From CAYYKK01 sp964467935 (lineage in GTDB: Bacteria; Myxococcota_A; Polyangia; Polyangiales; Polyangiaceae), in assembly GCA_964467935.1 (NCBI GenBank), contig CAYYKK010000002.1, positions 1 through 64,000 on the forward strand: a DNA stretch of 64,000 nt, written 5' to 3'. Positions 43,396 to 52,066 of the stretch are shown here, in pieces. The notes under the pieces were generated by a model. That model ran no database searches. It saw only the letters and a program-made list of their open reading frames with translations, and had not been told where the DNA came from. The position numbers and the translations under genes are program-made. The first letter of the stretch is position 1, and every line of letters starts with the position of its first letter.

Positions 43396-46300
43396 GTGAC
43401 GCTCGGCCGGGTCGCAGATCGGTTCACGCTCCTCGCCGAGGTTGGTCGAGGCGGTGTCGGCACGATCTACCGCGCGCGCGACGACGCGAACGGCGAGCTC
43501 GTCGCGCTGAAGCTCCTCTGCGAGGTGGGCGACGAAGAGCGCTCGCGATTCGAGGAGGAGGCGCGCGCCCTCCGCGCGCTCGATCACCCCGGGATCGTGC
43601 GGTACGTCGCCGATGGCGTCGACGTGGACGCGCGGCCCTACCTCGCGATGGAGTGGCTCGCAGGCGAAGACCTCGAGACGCGCCTCTCTCGAGGACCTCT
43701 CGGCCCGACCGAGACGCTCGTCCTCGCGAGGAGGGTGGCGGCGGCGCTCGCCTTCACGCACGAGCGCGGGCTCCTTCATCGCGACATCAAGCCGGCGAAC
43801 CTCTTCATCCCGGGCGGCGACCTCGAGCGGGTCAAGCTGGTCGACTTCGGGCTCGCGCGCGGCGCCCGGGCGAAGAAGATCACCGCGAGCGGCTTCATGG
43901 TGGGCACACCGGGCTACATGGCGCCCGAGCACCTCCGCGGCGAGCGCATCGACGCGCGCGCCGACGTGTTCGCGCTCGGGTGTGTCCTCTACCAGTGTCT
44001 CTCGGGCAGGCCTCCGTTCGGGCGGGGCGCGGCGATGGCGATGATCTCGCGGGCGTTGCTCGAGGAGCCGCCGCCGCTCGCGCCCGACACGCCGCAGCCG
44101 CTCGTCGATCTCGTGGCGCGCCTCTTGTCGAAGGAGCGCGCGGAGCGGCCTCGCGACGGCTCGGCGGTGGTGGCGGAGCTCGCCGACGTCTCGACCCACG
44201 AGGCGGGCCCGCCGAGCGCGCCGAGCACGCCGAGCGCGCGATCCCTCGGCGCCGTGCTCTTCGCCGGATGGGCGCCGGGGGCGGCGGACCAGGCGGAGGC
44301 CTTCGCGACGACCGTCGACGCAGGGCTCGCGGCGCGCCTCGTCGCAGCCGCGGGAGCCTGGGGCGCGCACATCGAAGCGACGGTCGCGCGCGGGTTCGTC
44401 GCGACCTTCCCGCGCGCGAGCTCCGTCGAGGCGCAGGCGCTCGACGCGGCGAGGTGCGCGCTCGCGCTGTCGAGCACGAACGCGAGCGTGCGCGTGTCGG
44501 TCGCGATGGTGCGAGGGGGACGCGACGCGGTCGGCCGCGCGATCGACGAGGTGTCACGTCCACACGCGGGCCACGCGGTGCGCGTCGACGCCCTCATCGC
44601 GAGCCTCCTGCCCTCGCGCTTCGAGCGCGAGCCCATCGACGCCGACGGCTTCGCGTTGATCGCCGAGCGCGACGCGCTCGACGTCGCGCGCCCCGTGCTC
44701 GGGCGAGCCACCCGCTTCGTCGGCCGCGAGAAGGAGCTCGCGGACGTGGCCCTCACGTCGGAGCGCTGGTTCCTCCGCGCGGAGGCGGGCGCGATCACGA
44801 TCACGGGCGAGGCCGGCGTCGGCAAGTCGCGCCTCCGACAGGAAGCGCTGCGCGCGCTCGCCGTCTCGGTGCCGCGCCTCGCGATCTGGACCGGGCGCGG
44901 CGATCCGAGCCGAGAAGGCGCGCCCCTCGCGCTGCTCTCGGCCATGATCCGCCGCATCGCCTCGCTCGAGGGGCGAGACGCGGCGGCCGATCGCGAGCGC
45001 CTGCTCTCGCGCGTGCGCCTCTTCGCCTCGGCGGCCGACGCGCCGCGCATCGCGCGCTTCCTCGGCGAGATCACGGGGGTCGCGTTCGAGGAGGACACCG
45101 AGCTCGCGGCGGCGCGCCGCGACCGCGTGCTGATGGGCGATCAGATGCGACGCGCCTTCGTCGATCTCGTCGACGCCGAGACGCGCTCGCGCCCGCTGCT
45201 CGTCGTCCTCGAGGACGCGCAGTGGGGCGATCTCGCTTCGCTGTCGTTCGTCGCGGCGGCGCTCGCGGCGTGGCCGAGGAGACCGCTCGGCGTGTGGCTC
45301 GTCGGCCGCGCCTCGATGTCGCCGCGCCTCTCCGGCGCCTTCGCCGCGAGTCGTCCGCTCGCCGTCGAGCTCGCGAGCCTCGACGACGCCGCGGCGCGGG
45401 CGCTCGTCGCGAACGCGCTCGGACGGGACGACGCGACGGTCAGCGAGCTGCTCGCGCTCGGCGCGCGCAACCCGCTCGTCCTCGAGGAGCTCGTGCGCGC
45501 GAAGGGCGAGGGCGCCTCGGCGGAGGGCACGCTGGAGGCGATGCGCGAGGCGCGCCTGTCGCTGCTCGGCAGCGACGCCCTGCGCGTGCTCCGCGCGGCC
45601 GCGCTGGTCGGCACCACGTTCTGGCGCGGCGCGCTCTCGGCCGCGCTGCCGGACATGCCCGCCCGAGAGCTGGACGGCGCCATCGGTGAGCTCGCGCGAC
45701 GCGAGTGGATCGTCCGGCACCCGAACGCGAAATACCACGGCGAGGAGGAGCTCGCGTTCGCGCACCCCGGGCTGCGAGACACGGTCGACGGTCGAGTCTC
45801 GGCGGCCGAGCGGGCGCGCGGTCACGCCGCGATCGCCCGGTGGCTCGAGGGACGCGGAGAACCCGATGCTTCTGTTATCGCATTTCATTTGCATCTCGCA
45901 GGACGTTCGAGCGCCGCCGCGGATCATTTCGCGAGGGCGGCGCAGCGCGCGCTCGTGGCGAGCGACTTCGCGGCCGCGCGCGAGCACGCCCGAAGGGGCC
46001 TCCTCGCCACCCCCGGGGCGGAGGTCCGAGGTCGGCTCGATCTCTACGCCGCGCAAGCCGACCGCTGGCTCGGCGACAATGGCGCCGCGCTGGAGCACGC
46101 CGATCTCGCGATGAGCGCGCTCCGGGCGCCGCGCGGCGCACAGAGCGAGCGTTGGTTCGAGGCGGCAGGCGAGGCGATGGCGGCGGCGAGCCGCCTGCGC
46201 AAGCTCCCCCGCATGGCGGAGCTCGCGACGGAGCTCGAGGCGACGACCTCCGGCCTCGAGCCGACGGACGCGCAGGTCGTCGCCATCGCGCGCGCCGCGA

Positions 46301-47211
46301 CGCTCCTCTCGCACGCGCACGTCGACGTGCGCGCCGCGCCGCTCTTCGCGTGGCTGGAGGCGATCGCGCCGAAGGTCGCCGACCAGCCTCACCTGGTCGC
46401 GCGCATCGCGATGGCGCACGCGTGGAGGGCGCAGACGAGCGGCGATTGGCTCGGCTACCGCGCCGCGCTGCTCCGCGCGCTCGAGGGCTTCGACCTCGCC
46501 GGCGACGCGCGCGGCGCCGCCGTGACGCGCGCGAACTGCGCCCACGCGTCGCTCGAGCTCGGCGACTTCGAGAGCTGCGTCACCCTCGCGAGCCGGGCGC
46601 TCGTCGACGCCGACGCGACGGGCGGCAAGGCCGTGATCGCGGTCGCCGAGAACAACCTCGGCATGGCCCTCGGCTACCTCGGGCGGCTGGACGAGGCGCT
46701 CGCGCACGAGCGACGCGCCGTCGAGACCTACCGAGATCTCGGCGACGAACGTCTCGAGGGTGCGTCGCGCATCTACCTCGCCACGATCCATGCGCTGGCG
46801 GGCGATCTCGCCGAGGCCGAGCGCGAGGCGCGCCGCGCGGTGCTCTTGCTCGCCACCGTGCCCCCGCTCTCGTCGGTCGCCCTCGCGAAGCTCTCGGAGG
46901 TCCTCGGCGCGACGGGGCGCGACGCCGAAGCGCTGGTGGTGGCGGAGCAAGCGACGGAGGCCCTCGCGCTCGCACAGAAGATCGAGGGGGACGCGTCCCA
47001 GGTGCTGCTCTCCCACGGCGAAGCGCTCGCCCGGGTGGGCCGCGCGCGCGAGTCGGCCGAGGCCCTCGCGCGAGCGCGCGCAGAGCTCGACGCGCAGAGC
47101 GCGAAGATCGTCGATCCCGCGGCGCGGGCGCGCTTCCTCGAGGCGATCCCGCACCACGCGCGCCTCGTCGCGCTCACGCGAGGCGACACGCCCCGCGACA
47201 CCGCGCGTTGA
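43396..47211 (+). CDS. Large regulator: Ser/Thr kinase, cyclase-like remnant, AAA-type ATPase and TPR repeats
   Basis: A 1271-aa cytosolic protein. Kinase domain about residues 8-275: VGRGGVGTIY, Lys39 (VALKLL), HRDIKPAN (128-135), DFGLARG, YMAPEHL. Residues about 295-430 resemble a class III cyclase homology region (AVLFAGWAPGAADQAEAF, HIEATVARGFVATFP), probably non-catalytic. An AAA_16-type ATPase follows with Walker A GEAGVGKS (about 471-478) and LLVVLEDAQWGD. The C-terminal 400 residues are helical TPR-like repeats. This layout matches large myxobacterial kinase/AAA/TPR regulators. The start GTG at 43396 is chosen because it lies just before the kinase fold; a longer in-frame ATG at 43327 is possible. 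Confidence 0.9.
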   Translation: MTLGRVADRFTLLAEVGRGGVGTIYRARDDANGELVALKLLCEVGDEERSRFEEEARALRALDHPGIVRYVADGVDVDARPYLAMEWLAGEDLETRLSRGPLGPTETLVLARRVAAALAFTHERGLLHRDIKPANLFIPGGDLERVKLVDFGLARGARAKKITASGFMVGTPGYMAPEHLRGERIDARADVFALGCVLYQCLSGRPPFGRGAAMAMISRALLEEPPPLAPDTPQPLVDLVARLLSKERAERPRDGSAVVAELADVSTHEAGPPSAPSTPSARSLGAVLFAGWAPGAADQAEAFATTVDAGLAARLVAAAGAWGAHIEATVARGFVATFPRASSVEAQALDAARCALALSSTNASVRVSVAMVRGGRDAVGRAIDEVSRPHAGHAVRVDALIASLLPSRFEREPIDADGFALIAERDALDVARPVLGRATRFVGREKELADVALTSERWFLRAEAGAITITGEAGVGKSRLRQEALRALAVSVPRLAIWTGRGDPSREGAPLALLSAMIRRIASLEGRDAAADRERLLSRVRLFASAADAPRIARFLGEITGVAFEEDTELAAARRDRVLMGDQMRRAFVDLVDAETRSRPLLVVLEDAQWGDLASLSFVAAALAAWPRRPLGVWLVGRASMSPRLSGAFAASRPLAVELASLDDAAARALVANALGRDDATVSELLALGARNPLVLEELVRAKGEGASAEGTLEAMREARLSLLGSDALRVLRAAALVGTTFWRGALSAALPDMPARELDGAIGELARREWIVRHPNAKYHGEEELAFAHPGLRDTVDGRVSAAERARGHAAIARWLEGRGEPDASVIAFHLHLAGRSSAAADHFARAAQRALVASDFAAAREHARRGLLATPGAEVRGRLDLYAAQADRWLGDNGAALEHADLAMSALRAPRGAQSERWFEAAGEAMAAASRLRKLPRMAELATELEATTSGLEPTDAQVVAIARAATLLSHAHVDVRAAPLFAWLEAIAPKVADQPHLVARIAMAHAWRAQTSGDWLGYRAALLRALEGFDLAGDARGAAVTRANCAHASLELGDFESCVTLASRALVDADATGGKAVIAVAENNLGMALGYLGRLDEALAHERRAVETYRDLGDERLEGASRIYLATIHALAGDLAEAEREARRAVLLLATVPPLSSVALAKLSEVLGATGRDAEALVVAEQATEALALAQKIEGDASQVLLSHGEALARVGRARESAEALARARAELDAQSAKIVDPAARARFLEAIPHHARLVALTRGDTPRDTAR

Positions 47212-47251
47212 TCGCGTCCCGCCGAGCACCGCCGAGGAGTGAAAGCGAAGA

Positions 47252-47279
47252 AGCCGCGCCCCTGGTCGAGGGCGCGGCT
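47252..47279. terminator. Strong hairpin between convergent genes
   Basis: AGCCGCGCCC (47252-47261) pairs perfectly with GGGCGCGGCT (47270-47279) around an eight-base loop, followed by CCTTTCAG on the plus strand and by CTTCGCTTTC on the minus strand. It is midway between the stops of the kinase/ATPase gene and the DUF4215 lipoprotein gene, so it likely terminates both. Confidence 0.65.
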
Positions 47280-47306
47280 CCTTTCAGATCGCGATCGAGG
47301 TGACGA

Positions 47307-50045
47307 CTACGGCGTCACGCAGAACGCGATGTCCCAGCCCGTCACCGAGCCGGTGTCCGACGAAGACGTGTCCGCCGTGCGGAGCGTCCACGTGCCGGTC
47401 ACCGACTGGCCGTTGAAGCCCGCGAGCGAGGTCTCGGGTGCGTAGATCCCCGTGAACGGCGCCGAGCCCGAGGTGATGGACGTCGAGACACCGCTCCGGA
47501 AGATCGTGTTCGTGTAGTTGTCGCCGCTCGAGCCGTTGCCGCTCGTGATGTCGAGCTCACCGCCCGTCGGCCCCTTCAAGAACGACGAGATGTCCGAGTC
47601 CCACGTGTGCGTCGCGTTGAAGCGCATCGCCATCTTGGTGATCGTGCCGGTCGCCGCGATCGGGATGGTGAGGATCGCGCCGCCCGACGGCTGGTTGTCG
47701 GGGATCGCGACGGGAACGCCCGCGGCGACGCCGGTGACCACCGTGCCAGCGCACCCACCGAGCGCGCACGTCGCGTCGGTGCAAGCGCTGATGTCGGCGC
47801 ACGTCGACGGAGCGCCGTCGCAGACGAAGCCCGTCTCGGTCGCGCACGTGGCGCTGCAGCCGTCGCCCGGGACGACGCCGCCGTCGTCGCAGGTCTCCGC
47901 TCCGGAGACGACGCCGTCGCCGCAGATCGAGCTGTCGATGCGGACGTCGAAGTCCGCGCTCGAGGTGGCGGCGCCCCAGCTCTCGACGACGATGTAGACC
48001 GGCCCCGCCGCGGCGGCCGTGTAGGTGACGCCCGTCGCCTCGGCGCTGTCGCTGCTCACGACGCACGCCGGCGCGCCGTTGCACTGGCCGGGGGTGAGGA
48101 TGTGGATGAGCGAGTCGAGGCCCCCGAGCTCGCGCACCTTGATCGTCTCGCCCGCGACCATGTTGCGGAGGAACACGATGTCGTAGCCGTGCGGCGGGCT
48201 GCTGCTCGTCGAGGCGCAAGTCGCCCCGTTGTAGGTCGCGTCGTCGCCGTAGGCCTTGATGTCGGCCCCCGCGTACTGGAACGAGTTGCCCGTCACGAGG
48301 ATCGGGTTCGCGCAGTTCGCCGCCGGGATGCCGGTGCAGACCGAGGGCGAGCCGGTGCAAGTGAAGCCCGGCTCGACGGTGCACGTGGCGGAGCACCCGT
48401 CGTTGGGGAGCACGTTGTGATCGTCGCAGGGCTCACCGAATTCGACGACGCCATCGCCGCAGGTCGCGACGTTGAAGCGGATGTCGAACGTGTCCGTCGG
48501 ATGGAACGAGCTGCTCGAGGGCGGGTAGTAGCTCTCGACGACGACGTAATATTTGCCGGTGCTCGGCGCCTGGAACGTGAGGCCCGTCTGCTCCGAGCCG
48601 CCGGGCAGACCGTCGAAGCTCGCGAGGCAGGCGCTCGCCGCGCACGTGGTCGGGATGACCTGGAAGACGACGTCCAGCGTGCCGAAGTTCGCCACGTTGA
48701 GGCGCTGTCCCGCGAGCAGATCGATCTGGAAGACCATGTCGGGCGACGCGTTCGGCGTGCCCGAGACGTTGAGGCAGCTCGCGTCGGTGAAGTCGAGATC
48801 GTCGCCGTAGTTCTCGATGTGCGATCCGGTGTACGCGAAGCCGTCGCTCGCCACGATCGGATCGTTGCAGGTCGAGCCCTGGAGCAGCGAGCAGACGCTC
48901 GGCTGGCCGGTGCAGGAGTACCCGGGCTCCACGGTGCACGTCGCGGAGCAGCCGTCGCCGGGCGTCGTGCCGCCGTCGTCGCAGGCCTCGCCACTGCCGA
49001 CCATGCCGTCGCCGCAGTGAGCGATTTCGAAGAGCAGATCGACGTTGTCCGTCGCGGGCGGCATGCTCGTCCACGAGTCGATGACGACGTAGACGCTCTG
49101 CGCCGTGGGCGACTTGTAGACGAGGCCGGGGTTCACCTCGGCGGACTGGCCGCCGTCGAACGACGCCGCGCAGGGCGTCGCGCTGTCGCACGCGCCCGTG
49201 AGCACGTGGAAGAGCACGTCGGCCGCGCCGCTGTCGGTCACGTGCAGCGTGTCACCCGCCTGGAGCGCCACCTGGAAGACGACGTCGGGGTTCGTGCCGC
49301 CGGACTCGGGCTGCTTGCAGGTCGCGTCGGTGTTCGCGAGATCGTCGCCGTAGGGATCGAGGTTCGGCGCCTGCCACGTGAAGCCGCTGCCGGGCACGAC
49401 GATGGGCGTCGCGCAGCTGCCGGTGAGCGCGCAGACGCTCGGCATGCCGGAGCAGCTGTAGCCGGTCTCGATCGCGCACGCGCTCGAGCAGCCGTCGCCG
49501 TCCATCATGTTGCTGTCGTCGCAGGCCTCGGTGCCCGCCACGATGCCGTCGCCACAGCCGGTCATGCACGCGCTCGGCTCGCCCATGCAGCTGAAGCCGT
49601 TCTCCACGGCGCAGGTGCTGGAGCAGCCGTCGCCGCTGTCCATGTTGCCGTCGTCGCAAGCCTCGGCGGGTGTCGCGACGACGCCGTCGCCGCAGGTCGC
49701 GGTGCAGGTGCTCGGCGAGCCCGTGCAGTCGTAGCCGTGCTCGACGACACACGTCGCGCCGCACCCATCGCCGTTCGCGGTGTTGCCGTCGTCGCACGCC
49801 TCACCCACGTCGACGTTGCCGTCGCCGCAGATCCCCCCGCCCGTGCTGCTCGACGACGTCGACGAGCCGCTCGTCGTCGTGCTCGAGGAGCTCGTGGACG
49901 CCGACGTGGACGATTTCGACGAGCTCGACGATCCGCCGCCGCTACCGCCGCCGCCCGTGACGCCCTCCGACCCTCCGCATCCGGCGAAGAAGATCGACGT
50001 CGCGATGACGCCGACCCCTGCCGCGCCCAACCAAGCTGTTCGCAT
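47307..50045 (-). CDS. DUF4215-repeat lipoprotein with C-terminal P-domain
   Basis: A 912-aa exported protein with a signal ending FFAGC (Cys23) and a Ser/Thr-rich linker. It contains six DUF4215 Cys repeats of the type CGDGNVDVGEACDDGNTANGDGC. Three occur in tandem near the N-terminus (residues about 72-205); the others alternate with longer beta-rich segments that share the patterns GDDLANTDATC, GDDLDFTDASC and GDDATYNGATC. The last 130 residues (VAIPDNQPSGG, HTWDSDISSFLKGP, GQSVTGTWTLRTADTSSSDTG) form a proprotein-convertase P-domain, which in secreted bacterial proteins helps export or binding. Probably a large surface adhesin or structural protein. It starts next to a 304-base gap. Confidence 0.9.
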   Translation of the reverse strand: MRTAWLGAAGVGVIATSIFFAGCGGSEGVTGGGGSGGGSSSSSKSSTSASTSSSSTTTSGSSTSSSSTGGGICGDGNVDVGEACDDGNTANGDGCGATCVVEHGYDCTGSPSTCTATCGDGVVATPAEACDDGNMDSGDGCSSTCAVENGFSCMGEPSACMTGCGDGIVAGTEACDDSNMMDGDGCSSACAIETGYSCSGMPSVCALTGSCATPIVVPGSGFTWQAPNLDPYGDDLANTDATCKQPESGGTNPDVVFQVALQAGDTLHVTDSGAADVLFHVLTGACDSATPCAASFDGGQSAEVNPGLVYKSPTAQSVYVVIDSWTSMPPATDNVDLLFEIAHCGDGMVGSGEACDDGGTTPGDGCSATCTVEPGYSCTGQPSVCSLLQGSTCNDPIVASDGFAYTGSHIENYGDDLDFTDASCLNVSGTPNASPDMVFQIDLLAGQRLNVANFGTLDVVFQVIPTTCAASACLASFDGLPGGSEQTGLTFQAPSTGKYYVVVESYYPPSSSSFHPTDTFDIRFNVATCGDGVVEFGEPCDDHNVLPNDGCSATCTVEPGFTCTGSPSVCTGIPAANCANPILVTGNSFQYAGADIKAYGDDATYNGATCASTSSSPPHGYDIVFLRNMVAGETIKVRELGGLDSLIHILTPGQCNGAPACVVSSDSAEATGVTYTAAAAGPVYIVVESWGAATSSADFDVRIDSSICGDGVVSGAETCDDGGVVPGDGCSATCATETGFVCDGAPSTCADISACTDATCALGGCAGTVVTGVAAGVPVAIPDNQPSGGAILTIPIAATGTITKMAMRFNATHTWDSDISSFLKGPTGGELDITSGNGSSGDNYTNTIFRSGVSTSITSGSAPFTGIYAPETSLAGFNGQSVTGTWTLRTADTSSSDTGSVTGWDIAFCVTP

Positions 50046-50349
50046 GTGCCGTTACCTCCGAGCCGGGAACTGTCGTCGAACCGCCACGGGGCAGCAACAT
50101 GAAAGAGAATTCACTCGAACCTCATCTGGTCGAATGAGAGGATGTTGGATTTTCCTTCGGCTCCTGACGGAAGAACCGACATGAAGAATCCATCACGACT
50201 CGGCGCGCGAAACGCGCTCCGTGCGCGCGTCCTCGCAGCCGGGCGCCTCGCCCCGACCGACCGCGCCGATGCGCGGACGACACCGACGAAAACATGGTGG
50301 TAGAGTCGCCCCGAGTCCTCGGATCGAGCCGAGCGAGCAAGGTGACGTC
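50046..50349. other. Divergent intergenic region without a clear gene
   Basis: This 304-base gap separates two divergent genes and must hold both promoters. It is less GC-rich near 50095-50180 than its surroundings, which suits a promoter, and an imperfect inverted repeat (TCACTCGA at about 50111, TCGAATGA at about 50130, one mismatch) is visible there. No consensus promoter can be called with confidence. The remainder could encode only the small reading frame listed separately. Confidence 0.4.
50181..50303 (+). CDS. Possible 40-aa Arg-rich small protein
   Basis: ATG at 50181 follows GGAAGAA (50169-50175) with suitable spacing and opens a 40-residue frame starting MKNPSRLGARN and ending TPTKTWW. 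It is basic, with eight Arg residues. Codon choice is less GC3-biased at its start than in neighbouring genes, so it may be untranslated upstream sequence. No family is recognised. Confidence 0.2.
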   Translation: MKNPSRLGARNALRARVLAAGRLAPTDRADARTTPTKTWW

Positions 50350-50817
50350 ATGAGCGAGAGAGAGTCGTCCCCCCCTTCGTCCTCCGTCGTGCGCGAGGCT
50401 GCGATGGCCTGGCATCGCGACGTCCGCCGCGCGCTCGCGCGGGGCCTGCGCGCCGTCGCCGAGGCGCGCAAGAGCCCGACGGGATCGAGCGAGCACCTGC
50501 TCGGCGCCGCGGCCGGCATCGCCGCGGTCGTGCACCGCCAGGTGGCGGCGGAGAACGCGAACCTCGCGCCGGTGCTCGCCGAGCTCGACGCCTGGGGCGC
50601 GCTCCGCGTCGCGAAGATGCAGGAGCTGCATCAACGCGAGGAGGCGGCCCTCGTCCACCCGCCCGAGAGCGCCGACCCGGCCTCGCTCGCGCCGAAGCTC
50701 GAGGCGTCGATCCGCGAGATCCTGCGCGCGCTGCGCATCGAGGAGAAGGAGCTGCTCGACGCCGATCTGCTCGACGACTCGACCACGGTCCCGCGCGGCC
50801 CGCAGTCGGCGGGCTGA
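50350..50817 (+). CDS. Helical protein of unknown function, 155 aa
   Basis: A soluble, mostly helical protein. Helices are predicted from MAWHRDVRRALARGLRAVAEARK, EHLLGAAAGIAAVVHRQVAAENANLAPVLAELDAW, MQELHQREEAAL and IREILRALRIEEKELL. The His/Glu spacing (AWHRD, SEHLL, VVHRQVAAEN, ELHQREE) loosely recalls hemerythrin-like four-helix bundles, but the exact iron-ligand pattern is not met, so this is only a suggestion. The C-terminal acidic stretch EEKELLDADLLDD is notable. ATG at 50350 is preceded by GGTGA. It is convergent with the envelope protein gene, with four bases between stops. Confidence 0.7.
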   Translation: MSERESSPPSSSVVREAAMAWHRDVRRALARGLRAVAEARKSPTGSSEHLLGAAAGIAAVVHRQVAAENANLAPVLAELDAWGALRVAKMQELHQREEAALVHPPESADPASLAPKLEASIREILRALRIEEKELLDADLLDDSTTVPRGPQSAG

Positions 50818-50821
50818 GCCT

Positions 50822-52066
50822 CTAGTCGCCCGCGCGCGACGAGCTCGGGAAGAGCTTGCACGCCTCGGGGCAGGCCTCGCAGGCGCGCTCGAGCTGCACC
50901 GGATCGGGGACGAACGGGCTCGCGGCGACGCCGTCGACGGCCGGCTCGCACGAGAGCGCGCGCCTCATCTCCGAGGGATCGACGAGGTACTGCTCGGCGC
51001 GCGAGAGCGATCGGTTCGCGAGCTTCGCGGCCTGCACCTCGTCGCCGTACGCTGCGTAGCAGGCGGAGAGGGCGGCGTGGAGCGCGCGCGCGCGCCGCGC
51101 GCCGTCTTCGAAGGGCTTTCCCTCGCTCCTCGCGACGAGCCTGCGAAAGAACCGATCGGCGGCGCTGTCGTCGTCGCAGTCGCCCTGCATCGCGTGCACG
51201 CTCGCGGCGGCGTCGACCGCTCGGCAGAGCCCGGCGTCCGCCGCGCCGCCGGGGCGGAGCGCCGCGATCATGCCGACCTCGAGCGGCTCCGAGAGGTCCA
51301 CCTGCACGGGGCTCGGCGCGGGGTAGGCGCAGAAGTTCCCGCCGCGGCCTCCGTCGCCGAGGAAGAAGCAGAGGTTCGTGGAGAGCGTGAGATCAGCGCG
51401 GGCCTTCCAGAGGCTACCGCGCGTCCGACCGAGCGGGCGGAAGTCGTCGTCGATGGCGCGCACCGCCGAGCTCCCGAGCTCGAACCCGAGGACGCCCCCG
51501 AGCAGATCGATCCCGACCGCCGTCCCGAACGACGCGGAGTGCCCGGCCTTGTTCGTCGGGCGCATGAGGCTCAGGTTGTAGGCTACTCGCGGCCCTGCGT
51601 AGAGCTCGACCACGCTGCTGCCCGTCGGGATGGAGAGCTCGGGTCGGTAGGCGAGCTGCCAGGTGACGGGCCCGTGCCGATCGTCACCGAAGTCGCCGAG
51701 GTAGACCATCGTCGCGAGGTTCAAGAAGCCCAGGCCGTTCGGCCGCTGCAGGGCCCAAGGGGTCACGCTGACGCCGAAGCCGGTCGCGGCGATGAAGTGC
51801 CCGTCGTCGATGTCGAAGCTGGAGATGGTCCATTGAAAGCGCAGCCGCCCCTTCGAGCGCACTCCCCACTCGGGCAGGAGGTGCGACTCGGGAACGGGCG
51901 TCGAAGGGGACGCCGCGCAGCGGGCGCCGCGAGGACAGCCCGACGTGGACGCCGTCGCGGGCTCCTCCGCCGAGGCGCGGCCGAGCGGAAGCGCCGCGAT
52001 CGCGATCGAGAGCGAGAGCGAGAGCGAGAGCGAGAGCGAGAGCGAGAGCGATCGAGCGCGGCTCAC
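50822..52066 (-). CDS. Exported envelope protein with repeat-encoded signal peptide
   Basis: A 414-aa protein starting at GTG (52066), overlapping the stop of the patatin gene (GTGA). The signal peptide hydrophobic core is made of seven Leu-Ser pairs encoded by a hexanucleotide repeat, then IAIAALPLGRASA. The mature N-terminal 230 residues have alternating strands with aromatic residues (FQWTISSFDIDDGHFIAATGFGVSVTPWAL, LYAGPRVAYNLSLM), like an outer-membrane beta-barrel. The C-terminal 150 residues are helical and Cys-containing (CEACPEAC). Family not recognised. It is probably co-expressed with the patatin-like lipoprotein. Confidence 0.75.
   Translation of the reverse strand: MSRARSLSLSLSLSLSLSLSIAIAALPLGRASAEEPATASTSGCPRGARCAASPSTPVPESHLLPEWGVRSKGRLRFQWTISSFDIDDGHFIAATGFGVSVTPWALQRPNGLGFLNLATMVYLGDFGDDRHGPVTWQLAYRPELSIPTGSSVVELYAGPRVAYNLSLMRPTNKAGHSASFGTAVGIDLLGGVLGFELGSSAVRAIDDDFRPLGRTRGSLWKARADLTLSTNLCFFLGDGGRGGNFCAYPAPSPVQVDLSEPLEVGMIAALRPGGAADAGLCRAVDAAASVHAMQGDCDDDSAADRFFRRLVARSEGKPFEDGARRARALHAALSACYAAYGDEVQAAKLANRSLSRAEQYLVDPSEMRRALSCEPAVDGVAASPFVPDPVQLERACEACPEACKLFPSSSRAGD
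52008..52049. repeat. Hexanucleotide tandem repeat (GAGAGC)x7
   Basis: Seven exact copies of GAGAGC run from 52008 to 52049, flanked by CGATC and GATCG. On the minus strand they encode Leu-Ser repeats in the signal peptide of the downstream envelope protein. Unit changes would lengthen or shorten the hydrophobic core by two residues without shifting the frame. Confidence 0.85.

Noticed and set aside
50350..50817. Hemerythrin
   Set aside because: The His/Glu spacing is only loosely similar; the full iron-ligand set is not visible.
52008..52049. Hexanucleotide repeat as a frameshift-type phase-variation switch
   Set aside because: Units of six bases cannot change the reading frame; only signal-peptide length would vary.
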